Origin: an uncultured Prevotellaceae bacterium
GTDB lineage: Bacteria > Bacteroidota > Bacteroidia > Bacteroidales > Muribaculaceae
DNA length: 35,156 nt
Assembly (NCBI GenBank): GCA_900318335.1
Contig: ONKF01000027.1
Location: 1 to 35,156 of the forward strand
Direction: 5' to 3'
Part shown: positions 8,784 through 16,586 of the stretch, in pieces
Layout of the letters: the number at the start of each line of letters is the position of its first letter
How positions within the stretch are numbered: the first letter of the stretch is position 1
Translations under genes and position numbers: made by a program
The notes under the pieces: generated by a model
Databases searched by the model: none
Told to the model about the DNA's origin: nothing
What the model saw: only the letters and a program-made list of their open reading frames with translations

Positions 8784-9938
8784 TTACTTCAGGCCTTCGA
8801 TAGCGGCATCCAGGGCATCGAGCAGTTCGTTGCAGGCGTCAACCGCCTTCTGGGTCTCGCTCTTGGTCAAGTGGTTACGGAAGGGGGCAGGCATCGATGA
8901 TACCTCCTTCAGGGCATTGTCGATAGCCTCGCGCACTTCCTTATCGAGCGAGGCATCTACCTTATTCATATAAGCGGCCATCGAGTTGGTGTTGACACTG
9001 CCGTCGAGCGAACCGTAGTAGATGTTGCGGACGCTGCGGATGTTGTCGGTAAAGTCGGCAATCGAGTTCCAGCTGTACCATGACTCCACGTCGAGGACGT
9101 TACCCGAGTTAACGGGGTCGGTAATCTTGGTGTTGCCCACCTCGTCGCTGATGTCGCTGGCTCCGGTCAGGATCTGTTCCATGGCAGCGAGTTGGGTCTT
9201 GTACAGGGTATTGCCTGCTTTGCCGGCGTCGATCATGTTGGCACCGTAGTTGAACGTGGGATCCAGGTCATAATCCTCAAGCTGTGCGCGCTTGGCGCTG
9301 GAAATTTTGTCCATGCCTGCCCACGAAGCTTCCAGGCGTACCGTTTGGTTGGCGAGGTCTTCTGCAACAGCGGCATTGTAAATCAGTTCTTTCTCGCTGA
9401 TGTCGTTCACATTGCGGGCAGCACCGTCACGGAAGAGCACATACTCCACGGCATGGAATCCCAGCAGGCCATAGCCCAGTGTGGCAAATGCATCGGCTCC
9501 GGCGCCATCCTCGTCAAGTGCCGCAATCAGGGCGTCGTTGTTCAGGATGTTGTCGAGTTGTGACTTCTGCAGGGGCCACGAGTCGATGTGCGGGTCGATG
9601 TTGTAGTCGGCGGCGGCACCAAACAGGAATGCCTCGCTCAACTCCCAGTACTTGCGGGCGCTGATCCACTTGTTGCAGCACTCTTGCACTTTGTTCTGGG
9701 TGGGATTCTGGCGCAGTTGCTCGCACAATCTTGCCAGTTCGTTGGCCTCATTGGCCAGCGACTCGTAGGTGGGAACGACAACACCGTTCACATACTGGGT
9801 GATGATCGCGGTCTTCTTGCTGTCGAGTTGAGTCGGGTCGGGCTCATCGTTGTCGTCACCGCAGGAGGTGAAACCGAGGCTCATGCTTGCTATTGCGGCG
9901 AGCATGAGGGATTTTTTTAATAATTCAATTGCTTTCAT
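8784..9938 (-). CDS. Imelysin-family lipoprotein (peptidase M75-like, iron-related)
   Basis: 384 residues. A lipoprotein signal ends at Cys26 (LGFTSC) and is followed by GDDNDEP, an acidic stretch like surface-export signals. The imelysin hallmark GFHAVEYVLF contains the HxxE pair (His162, Glu165), and IDSWPL lies about 40 residues earlier. The rest is mostly helical, as in known imelysin structures. The family includes iron-regulated proteins such as IrpA and the EfeO C-terminal domain, and it is thought to bind iron or haem rather than act as a general protease. It sits between a porin-like protein and a di-haem cytochrome in the same operon, the expected neighbourhood for iron handling. 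Confidence 0.9.
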   Translation of the reverse strand: MKAIELLKKSLMLAAIASMSLGFTSCGDDNDEPDPTQLDSKKTAIITQYVNGVVVPTYESLANEANELARLCEQLRQNPTQNKVQECCNKWISARKYWELSEAFLFGAAADYNIDPHIDSWPLQKSQLDNILNNDALIAALDEDGAGADAFATLGYGLLGFHAVEYVLFRDGAARNVNDISEKELIYNAAVAEDLANQTVRLEASWAGMDKISSAKRAQLEDYDLDPTFNYGANMIDAGKAGNTLYKTQLAAMEQILTGASDISDEVGNTKITDPVNSGNVLDVESWYSWNSIADFTDNIRSVRNIYYGSLDGSVNTNSMAAYMNKVDASLDKEVREAIDNALKEVSSMPAPFRNHLTKSETQKAVDACNELLDALDAAIEGLK

Positions 9939-9982
9939 TTTTTTTGTTTAATTATGGTTTATAGTTATTATTGTGGTATAGC

Positions 9983-11308
9983 TTAGATGTGGAACAGACC
10001 GCTGTAGCAGACGCCCAGACTGATGGTCGGCTCGTTGTTGTACTGCGACGACAGGATGCGGTAACTGTATTCGCCCTTGATGGCGATCTGGGGGATGGGG
10101 TAGTAGTTGATTCCGGCAGTCACCTTCTGGCGTGACCACATTTTCTCGTCGGTCATGTTCTTGACGGTCTTGTACATAGAGTCATAATAGTCGTAGCGGC
10201 CAAAGATGTAGAGCTTCTGCTCGCGTTCACGCATGGTCGAGATCTGTGAGAAGATGTCATAACCTGCCTCGATGCCCATGGCGATGGCTGCCTCGCCGAT
10301 GTTGGTCTTGGGCGACGGCGAGTCGGCGCGGGTTGACATGTTGGCGGTACTGATTTCGAGTGAATTGCTCAGGTGGCCATAGTCAAAGTTGCCGCGCGCG
10401 ATGATGTTGTGGTCATTGTACAGGAAGTCAAATGCTCCGATGGCAACCGTGCCATGCAGGCCCTTGTACTTGCCGGTAGCGTTGAGGGTGTTGTTGGCAC
10501 TGTTACCCAGATAGCCGCTCACGCTCAGGCGCAAGCCCTTGATGGAATAGTTGTCGATGCGCACAGCGCCACCGTATGCTGTAGCCATTTTGAATTCATA
10601 GGGACTGCCTGAACCGTCATGAATCCAACCCTTGTTGCCAAATCGGTCGGCGTCCAATCCAGCCAGGAACATGGCCTCGTAGCGCCAATCGCCGGCACGT
10701 CCCCACAGACTCACGCCGGTCTCATGCCAGGTGCAGGGCAGGATGGTGTTCTCGCCCTCAGGACGGTAAACGGTGAAGAACTCGGTGGGCATGTGCGCGT
10801 TGTTGGTGCCTCCAACGGGAACAACCATGTGGCCCAAGCGCAGGTTCAATGCCTGCGAGAAGGATTTCTGCAGCCAGAATTGCTCCAGGGCGACCTCACC
10901 GCCACGTTCCACTTCAGATTCATATTCGCCTGTCTCTTCTTCTTCGATCTCAACGGCACTCTCGGTGCCGCCGTGTTCAAACTCAATCTCGGTGCCCAGC
11001 GACCAGCCCTTACCGAAGTCATAGCCCAGATAGATGACCACGTGAGGCAGGTCAAACTGGCCGAAGCCGCTGTCGTTTTTATACAGATTGGCGTTAGTGT
11101 AGCGCTTGTAGTTGTTGCTGTAAAACATGCGGCTGGCAACAGCCTCGCCATAGCCGCCTATGGTCAGGCGATGCTTGGTTTCTGACGTCTGTTCTGTTGC
11201 CTGTTCGTTGCCTGCTTGCTTGGTTTCGAGCAGGTTGTCGGCATGAACCGTCAACGTGCCCATGGCCAGGCACATTGCCATAATCGGGAGTATCTTTTTT
11301 GCTTTCAT
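9983..11308 (-). CDS. Porin-like outer-membrane beta-barrel protein
   Basis: 441 residues. A signal peptide spans about 1-23 (ending TVHA). After a Gln/Glu/Thr-rich linker come alternating amphipathic strands typical of a barrel (LTIGGYGEAVASRMFYS, PHVVIYLGYDFGKGWSLGTEIEFEHGG, LNLRLGHMVVPVGG) and a short aromatic-ended C-terminus (GVCYSGLFHI). It resembles phosphate-selective porin O/P-like or 'putative porin' families. I cannot assign a substrate. An acidic loop (EIEEEETGEYESEVE) at about 120-136 could bind cations. It is the first gene of the operon with imelysin, di-haem cytochrome and CcsBA, so it may let ferric or ferrous iron, or small chelates, through the outer membrane. Confidence 0.8.
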   Translation of the reverse strand: MKAKKILPIMAMCLAMGTLTVHADNLLETKQAGNEQATEQTSETKHRLTIGGYGEAVASRMFYSNNYKRYTNANLYKNDSGFGQFDLPHVVIYLGYDFGKGWSLGTEIEFEHGGTESAVEIEEEETGEYESEVERGGEVALEQFWLQKSFSQALNLRLGHMVVPVGGTNNAHMPTEFFTVYRPEGENTILPCTWHETGVSLWGRAGDWRYEAMFLAGLDADRFGNKGWIHDGSGSPYEFKMATAYGGAVRIDNYSIKGLRLSVSGYLGNSANNTLNATGKYKGLHGTVAIGAFDFLYNDHNIIARGNFDYGHLSNSLEISTANMSTRADSPSPKTNIGEAAIAMGIEAGYDIFSQISTMREREQKLYIFGRYDYYDSMYKTVKNMTDEKMWSRQKVTAGINYYPIPQIAIKGEYSYRILSSQYNNEPTISLGVCYSGLFHI

Positions 11309-11334
11309 AATAATAATGTATTATTTATCGCCTG

Positions 11335-11365
11335 CAAAATTATCCCGAAAAAGGTGGCCGTGAAA
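11335..11365 (-). promoter_or_regulatory. Promoter of the porin-imelysin-cytochrome operon
   Basis: On the minus strand TAATTTTG (11342-11335) fits TAnnTTTG. TTTC (11365-11362) lies 19 nt upstream as a one-mismatch -33 element. It gives a leader of about 20 nt. No convincing Fur-type palindrome was seen beside it. Confidence 0.5.
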
Positions 11366-11499
11366 TCACCAAAAGATGGGAAAAACAGAGCCGCTCCTCG
11401 CTATTTTTGGTGAGACCTGGCGGCCGCTGGTGCCATGTGGTAGGGCACGATGGCAAGCCAAAAAGGCAAACAATGCCGATTTATATAGTGGAAAAACAT

Positions 11500-11507
11500 T
11501 ACCTTTG
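11500..11507 (+). promoter_or_regulatory. -7 element ahead of the C69 dipeptidase gene
   Basis: TACCTTTG fits TAnnTTTG and lies about 43 nt before the ATG at 11551. Only a weak -33 candidate (TTTA at 11480, spacer 16) is present. Confidence 0.5.
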
Positions 11508-11550
11508 TGGGGCAAAGGCAACAGAACAATTATACTTATAGAATGAGACT

Positions 11551-13223
11551 ATGAAGAGAATACTGCTATTGCTGGTGGTGCTAGCCATAGCGTCGCTGCG
11601 TATCGATGCATGCACAAGCATCTTGGTCGGAAAGGGAGCAAGTGCCGATGGATCAGTCATGTGCACTTACAACATTGACTCGTGGGGAGCATGTCACAAG
11701 ATGTATCGGTATGAGGCGGGCAAGCACCGGGCCGGAACTATGCGCAAGATTTATGACCGTGACTCGCGCGTCTATCACGGAGAGATCCCCGAGGCTCCAG
11801 TGACCTATCTGGTGACGGGCAACATCAATGAGTGGCAAGTGGCGATCGGCGAAACGACCTTTGAAGGTCGAGAAGAACTGATTGATCGTGAAGGGATTAT
11901 CGACTATGGGTCGCTGATGGATTTGGGACTGCAACGTGCCCGCACGGCTCGTGAGGCGATCTGGGTAATGACCAGTCTGGCCAACGAATACGGATTTTGC
12001 AGTTCGGGCGAGTCGTTCACGGTGTGTGACCCCAACGAGGCTTGGTTGCTCGAGATGTCGGGCTGCGGGCCAGGCAGTAAGCATGTCGTGTGGATTGCCG
12101 TGCGTGTTCCTGATAATGCGGTGATGGCGCATGCCAACCAGAGCCGTATCCGTCGTGTGGACCTGACTGACACGGCCAATGTGATGATTTCGCCTGATTG
12201 CATCGACTTTGCTCGCCAGCGCGGTTACTTCAAGGGCAGTGATAGTGAGTTCAGTTTCTGCGACGCCTTCAATCCGCCCTCGTTCGGCGGACGGCGCATG
12301 GGTGACTCGCGTGTGTGGGCCATCTACCGTCATCTCACGACGGGCATGGACCGCTATTTGCCCTATATCGAGGGAAAACGGCCTATGAGCGAAGTGGAGC
12401 CGTTGCCCATGTGGATCATTCCTGATGAGCGTCTCACTGTGGATGACGTTATCAAGTGCCTGCAGGACCGCTTCGAGGGTACACCGTTTGTCATGGACGA
12501 CGATCCTGGAGCCGGCATCTACGACAGCCCGTTCCGTCCCCAACCATCCTACTACGAGGATGACAGCACAACGATGTTTCACGAGCGTTCGGTGGCAACC
12601 AGCCACACGGCATTTACCTGGGTGTGCCAGTTGCGCGGTTTCTTGCCGCGCGAGGTGGCGGCGTGATTTGGTGGGGAAATGATGACAGTGGCATGGTGGC
12701 CTACACTCCTGTCTATTGCTGTTCCACCCGTGTGCCGCATTGCTATAACGATGAGAAGGCCGATGCCTATACCTTCAGTGATGAGAGTGCCTACTGGGTG
12801 TGCAACTGGGTGAGCAATATGGTTTATCCTCGATGGAGCCTGCTCTATCCCGAATTGAAGCAGGTGCGCGACTCGCTGCAGGCCAGTTATTTCGACCGCC
12901 AGGCCGAGGTGGAGAAACGCGCCCTCGAGTTGATGCAGACCGACCGCCAGTCGGCAATCAGCCACTTGACTGATTATGGCTGCCAAGTGGGAGACCAGAT
13001 GGTGAAACGTTGGCGCCAGATGGCCTATCACATGATCGTGAAGTACAATGATGGTGTCATTCGCCAGGAGGAAAACGGCCAGTATCTGCGCAACTCCAGC
13101 GGTTTCCGTCCCAGACTCACCCGTCCCGGCATGAGCGATAAGGTGCGCCACCGCATACACCAGTCCACGGGCACGCGCTACGAGGTGCCAGAGACCGAAA
13201 ACCTCGATGCTTCCTATATGTAG
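11551..13223 (+). pseudogene. C69-family dipeptidase interrupted by a -1 frameshift near 12657
   Basis: The two halves of one gene lie in different frames. The first (11551-12666) has a signal peptide and the N-terminal nucleophile Cys21 (DACTSILVGKGASADGS), which in this Ntn-hydrolase family becomes residue 1 of the mature enzyme. It reads through SVATSHTAFTWVCQLRGFLPREV and then hits TGA. The second frame continues exactly where the family continues: GGVIWWGNDDSGMVAYTPVYCCSTRVPHCYN, on to a stop at 13223. Adding one G to the GG at 12657-12658 would restore ...PREVGGVIWWGND. An intact product would be about 557 residues, normal for a secreted C69 dipeptidase. Either a sequencing or assembly error or a real recent mutation: the rest of both halves shows no decay. 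Truncated, it would lack the C-terminal third. Confidence 0.88.
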
Positions 13224-13249
13224 GCCCTGAGCCCGACGCACATTGTGCA

Positions 13250-13293
13250 ATCAGGCTGAACATCGTCCGATTCAAGGAGATGTCCAGCCTGAT
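13250..13293. terminator. Hairpin between convergent dipeptidase and asd genes
   Basis: Inverted repeat ATCAGGCTG / CAGCCTGAT (9 bp) continued by ACATC / GATGT (5 bp) after one mismatch, loop of 14 nt. It starts 27 nt after the dipeptidase stop. There is no strong T-run on either side, so a terminator role is plausible rather than certain. The rest of the 189-bp gap (13224-13412) shows nothing recognisable. Confidence 0.45.
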
Positions 13294-13412
13294 GTGTTGT
13301 ATAGATACCAGGTCTTGCCGATATTCTCTGCGATTTACTTGGCGTTGCAGCCTGCCTCGTGTCTGATTGTTTAGCCCTAACTGTGATGATTATACTAAAC
13401 TTTGTGCATGAA

Positions 13413-14423
13413 TTACTTCTTGCGGTGGGCGATGAGGTACTGGCCGATTTGGACGGCATTAAGGGCTGCACCCTTCTTGATCTGGTCGCCACAGAGCCAG
13501 AATGTCAAGCCGTTGTCGCTGCTGGTGTCCACACGGATACGGCCCACGTATACCGGATCCTTGCCTGAGCAGTCGATGGGCATGGGATAGCGGTTGCTGC
13601 GCGGGTCATCCACAACAACGACACCGGGGGCAAGCTGCAGGGCGGCACGGGCCTCCTCGGGGGTGATGGGCTTCTCGCACTCAATCCACACGGCCTCGCT
13701 GTGGGCGCGCATCACGGGCACGCGCACGCAGGTGGCGCTCACGCGGATGTCGCTGTGCATGATTTTGCAGGTCTCTTTCACCATCTTCATCTCCTCGCGG
13801 GTATAGTCGTTCTCCTGGAAGATGTCGATATGGGGAATGACGTTATAGGCAAGTTCGTGCTGGAAGTGGCGCACGGTGAGTTCTTCCTTGCCCACGGCAA
13901 TCTCACTGGTCTGCAGCGCGAGCTCATACATGGCCTCCATGCCGGCACCGCTGGCAGCCTGATAGGTGGCCACCTGCACATTCTTGATGTGCGACAGGTC
14001 ATCGAGCGGCTTCAGGGCCACTACCATGATGATGGTCGAGCAGTTGGGGTTGGCGATGATGTTGCGAGGCGTGTTCAGGGCATCTTCGCCATTGACCTCG
14101 GGCACCACCAGGGGCACGTCGTCGTCCATGCGGAAGGCGCTGCTGTTGTCAATCATGATGCAGCCATGCTTGGTGATGGTAGGTGCAAACTCGCGGGCGG
14201 GTCCGGCACCCATTGCGACAAATGCGATATCGATGTCCTTGAAGTCATCGTTATGCTGCAAGAGTTTGACCACGTGGTCCTTGCCACGGAAGGTGAAAAT
14301 GCGGCCGGCACTGCGTTCCGAGCCGAACAACACGAGTTCAGTAACAGGGAAATTCTGTTCGTCCAGGACACGCATGAATTCTTGTCCCACTGCGCCACTG
14401 GCGCCAACAATAGCAACCTTCAT
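13413..14423 (-). CDS. asd: Aspartate-semialdehyde dehydrogenase
   Basis: 336 residues, the standard length. It makes L-aspartate 4-semialdehyde from aspartyl phosphate with NADPH, the branch point to lysine/diaminopimelate, threonine and methionine. Visible: an N-terminal nucleotide-binding motif [14 protein letters not shown] (3-16), the catalytic Cys128 in NPNCSTI, the substrate-binding stretch [11 protein letters not shown], the [15 protein letters not shown] segment with the active-site His, and a conserved C-terminal [20 protein letters not shown]. Cytoplasmic. It follows the argB-like gene by 87 bp on the same strand. No separate promoter could be recognised. Confidence 0.97.
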   Translation of the reverse strand: MKVAIVGASGAVGQEFMRVLDEQNFPVTELVLFGSERSAGRIFTFRGKDHVVKLLQHNDDFKDIDIAFVAMGAGPAREFAPTITKHGCIMIDNSSAFRMDDDVPLVVPEVNGEDALNTPRNIIANPNCSTIIMVVALKPLDDLSHIKNVQVATYQAASGAGMEAMYELALQTSEIAVGKEELTVRHFQHELAYNVIPHIDIFQENDYTREEMKMVKETCKIMHSDIRVSATCVRVPVMRAHSEAVWIECEKPITPEEARAALQLAPGVVVVDDPRSNRYPMPIDCSGKDPVYVGRIRVDTSSDNGLTFWLCGDQIKKGAALNAVQIGQYLIAHRKK

Positions 14424-14510
14424 TGGAGTATAATGCTTAAAATTTAGAGTTTAACGTTTTTTGTTTTATTGTTTCGCGACCTTGTCGTGCAAATCGCGTG
14501 CCAACTTGCG

Positions 14511-15290
14511 TTACGGCATCACCCCCTTGATGTGGGTGCCCTTGTCGGGCTTGCCCAACTGCGACGGGCAGGTGATAATGACCTCTTTCACGCCATGGTC
14601 GATGGCTGTGAACGCGTTATCCAGTTTGTTGACAAACCAGTCCTTGATGATGTCCATGTCGCGCAGGGTCTTGTACTGTGTGCGCCTCAGGTTGGCGATC
14701 ACGCTGTCGGGATCATCGGTGTTAAGCAGCACGCCCTTTCTCACAAAGCAGTAGATCAGTGTGATGTCAAATCGCAGCGCCAGCGCGCGGGCAATCTCGG
14801 CGGCAAGGGCATCGGTTTCATTAAACAGCAGGTTGCCCCGTCCGTCATGGGTAATCGGGGCCAGCACCGGCACGATACCGTTGTCAATCAGTCGTGCGAT
14901 GCCCTCGGTGTTGACGTGGCGCACCTGGCCTGTGTCTCCCAACTTGCTGTTAGGCAGTTTGGCGCTGGTAACCAGGTTCATGTCGGCACCGGTCACACCC
15001 AGAGCGTTCACCTTGTTGCCCTGCAGCAGCGAGACGAACAGGCGGCTTACCAGTCCGCCATAGACCATCGTGAGCAACTTCAGTGTCCCGGCGTCCACCA
15101 CAGGACGATCGTCAATGAGTTTAGTCTTGATGCCCAATTTGTTGCCTATCTCCTGCGCCATCATGTTGCCGCTGAAGATCAGCATCTTTTTGCCCTTGAT
15201 GGCGGCAAATTCCTTCACAAAGGTGCGCAACTCGTCGGCTTTCTCAACAATCTTGCCGCTAACTTTAACGATTGTGAATTTCTCGTTCAT
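14511..15290 (-). CDS. argB: Acetylglutamate-kinase-like amino-acid kinase (divergent ArgB)
   Basis: 259 residues, normal for ArgB, and recognisable along its length (TIVKVSGKIVE, TLKLLTMVYGGLVSRL, VNALGVTGADMNL, VPVLAPITHDGRGNLL, DITLIYCFVRKGVL). The family phosphorylates the gamma-carboxylate of N-acetylglutamate (N-succinylglutamate in some Bacteroidota) for arginine synthesis. Several phosphate-loop residues differ from what I expect of the family: K-x-GG is KVSG, the HGGG loop is FSGN, and the GGM before the second catalytic Lys is DWF, although that Lys (FVNKL) is kept. It may be a clade variant, a weak enzyme or a paralogue with another role. It lies between prfB and asd on the same strand. 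Confidence 0.85.
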   Translation of the reverse strand: MNEKFTIVKVSGKIVEKADELRTFVKEFAAIKGKKMLIFSGNMMAQEIGNKLGIKTKLIDDRPVVDAGTLKLLTMVYGGLVSRLFVSLLQGNKVNALGVTGADMNLVTSAKLPNSKLGDTGQVRHVNTEGIARLIDNGIVPVLAPITHDGRGNLLFNETDALAAEIARALALRFDITLIYCFVRKGVLLNTDDPDSVIANLRRTQYKTLRDMDIIKDWFVNKLDNAFTAIDHGVKEVIITCPSQLGKPDKGTHIKGVMP

Positions 15291-15391
15291 CTGTCTTGTG
15301 ATGATTTGGTTTTACAAAATAATATGTCACTCCAGCGCGGGTCATAGCAGACCTATGACTCCTGAAACCTGACGCCTAACGCATCCTGGAT

Positions 15392-16501
15392 TTAGCTCTC
15401 GGCAAACTCCATCAAGTACGCCTTGATGAACTCGTCGATATCGCCGTCCATCACGCCACCCACGTCGCTCGTCTGGTGGTTGGTGCGGTGGTCCTTCACG
15501 CGGCGGTCATCAAACACATAGCTGCGTATCTGGCTGCCCCATTCAATCTTTTTCTTGCTGTCCTCGACCTTGCGCTGTTCTTCCTGTCGGTGTTGCAACT
15601 CCTTGTTATAGAGGATGGAGCGTAGGTTGCGCAGGGCGTTCTCGCGGTTCTTGGGCTGGTCGCGGGTCTCGGTGTTCTCCACCAGGATTTCCTCTTCCTC
15701 GCCCGTGTAGGGATCCTTATACTGGTAGCGCACGCGCACACCCGATTCCACCTTGTTCACGTTCTGGCCACCGGCACCGCCGCTGCGGAAGGTGTCCCAC
15801 GAGATTCTGGCGGGATCCAGTGTGATCTCGATTGTGTCATCGACCAGCGGGGTCACGAATACCGATGCAAACGAGGTCATGCGCTTGCCCTGGGCGTTGT
15901 AGGGCGACACGCGCACCAGGCGGTGAACACCGTTCTCGCTCTTGAGGTAGCCGTAGGCAAAGTCGCCCTCGATGCTGATGGTCACGCTCTTGATGCCAGC
16001 CTCGTCACCGTCGATGAGGTGCTCGATGGCGGTCTTGTAGCCGTGGCGCTCACACCAGCGCAGGTACATGCGCATCAGCATCGATGCCCAGTCCTGGCTC
16101 TCGGTGCCGCCGGCACCAGAGTTGATTTTCAATATCGCGTCCATCTTGTCCTCGTCGTGGCGCAGCATGTTACGCAGCTCCAGTTTCTCGAGCAGGCCCA
16201 TGGCCTTGGTGTACAAGGCATCCACCTCGCTCTCTTCAACGAGGCCTTCCTTGACAAAGTCAAATCCGGTAGCCACCTCGTCCACAGCGAGTTCCACTTC
16301 CTCACAGCCGTTAATCCAGTTGCGCAGGGCCTTGATTTTCTTCATTTGGGCCTCGGCGGCCTTCTGGTCCTGCCAGAAGTCGGGCACATGGGTGCGCAGT
16401 TCCTCTTCTTCGACCTCGATTTTCTTGCCATCGATATCCAGATAGCGTTTCAGGTCGTCCTTGCGTTGTTGTAATTCCTTGAGTTGTTCTAACGTTATCA
16501 T
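15392..16501 (-). CDS. prfB: Peptide chain release factor 2 (no programmed frameshift)
   Basis: 369 residues in a single frame. RF2 reads UGA and UAA stops and releases the peptide. The GGQ catalytic motif is at 244-246 (SGGAGGQNVNK). The stop-codon recognition tripeptide is SPY at 199-201 rather than the SPF of E. coli; I recall this form as common in Bacteroidota. The residues that flank the programmed +1 frameshift in most bacterial prfB genes (RYL then D) are encoded here as CTG GAT at 16441-16436, in frame, without the CTTTGA slip site. Production is therefore not autoregulated by that mechanism. Stop is TAA. Neighbours suggest no functional operon. Confidence 0.97.
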   Translation of the reverse strand: MITLEQLKELQQRKDDLKRYLDIDGKKIEVEEEELRTHVPDFWQDQKAAEAQMKKIKALRNWINGCEEVELAVDEVATGFDFVKEGLVEESEVDALYTKAMGLLEKLELRNMLRHDEDKMDAILKINSGAGGTESQDWASMLMRMYLRWCERHGYKTAIEHLIDGDEAGIKSVTISIEGDFAYGYLKSENGVHRLVRVSPYNAQGKRMTSFASVFVTPLVDDTIEITLDPARISWDTFRSGGAGGQNVNKVESGVRVRYQYKDPYTGEEEEILVENTETRDQPKNRENALRNLRSILYNKELQHRQEEQRKVEDSKKKIEWGSQIRSYVFDDRRVKDHRTNHQTSDVGGVMDGDIDEFIKAYLMEFAES

Positions 16502-16586
16502 TTTTTTCAGTTTTCAGTTTTCGGCTTTCAGTTGGCAGTTGAGCACTATAAAGCTGACTTCCAATCTGAAGCCTCCAACCTAAAGC
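16502..16586. repeat. Low-complexity spacer with degenerate TTTCAGTTT units
   Basis: Between fadD-like and prfB lie several imperfect copies of a 9-10 nt unit (ttttcagttttcagttttc, then gctttcagttggcagttg), followed by a pyrimidine-biased stretch with AAGCCT twice. A similar tract (CTCCTGAAACCTGACGCCT, about 15359-15378) lies on the other side of prfB. Such tracts look like slippage remnants. No promoter consensus is found here. Confidence 0.5.

Noticed and set aside
12579-13250. 223-codon minus-strand frame over the dipeptidase C-terminus
   Set aside because: The plus strand encodes conserved C69 sequence here, so the antisense frame is a shadow.
13382-13409. Promoter-like ACTAAACTTTG on the plus strand
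   Set aside because: The spacing of TA to TTTG is one nucleotide too long and no plus-strand gene follows; it runs into the end of asd.
15341-15359. GTCATAG / CTATGAC inverted repeat after prfB
   Set aside because: Only 7 bp, A/T-rich and without a T-run, so too weak to call a terminator.
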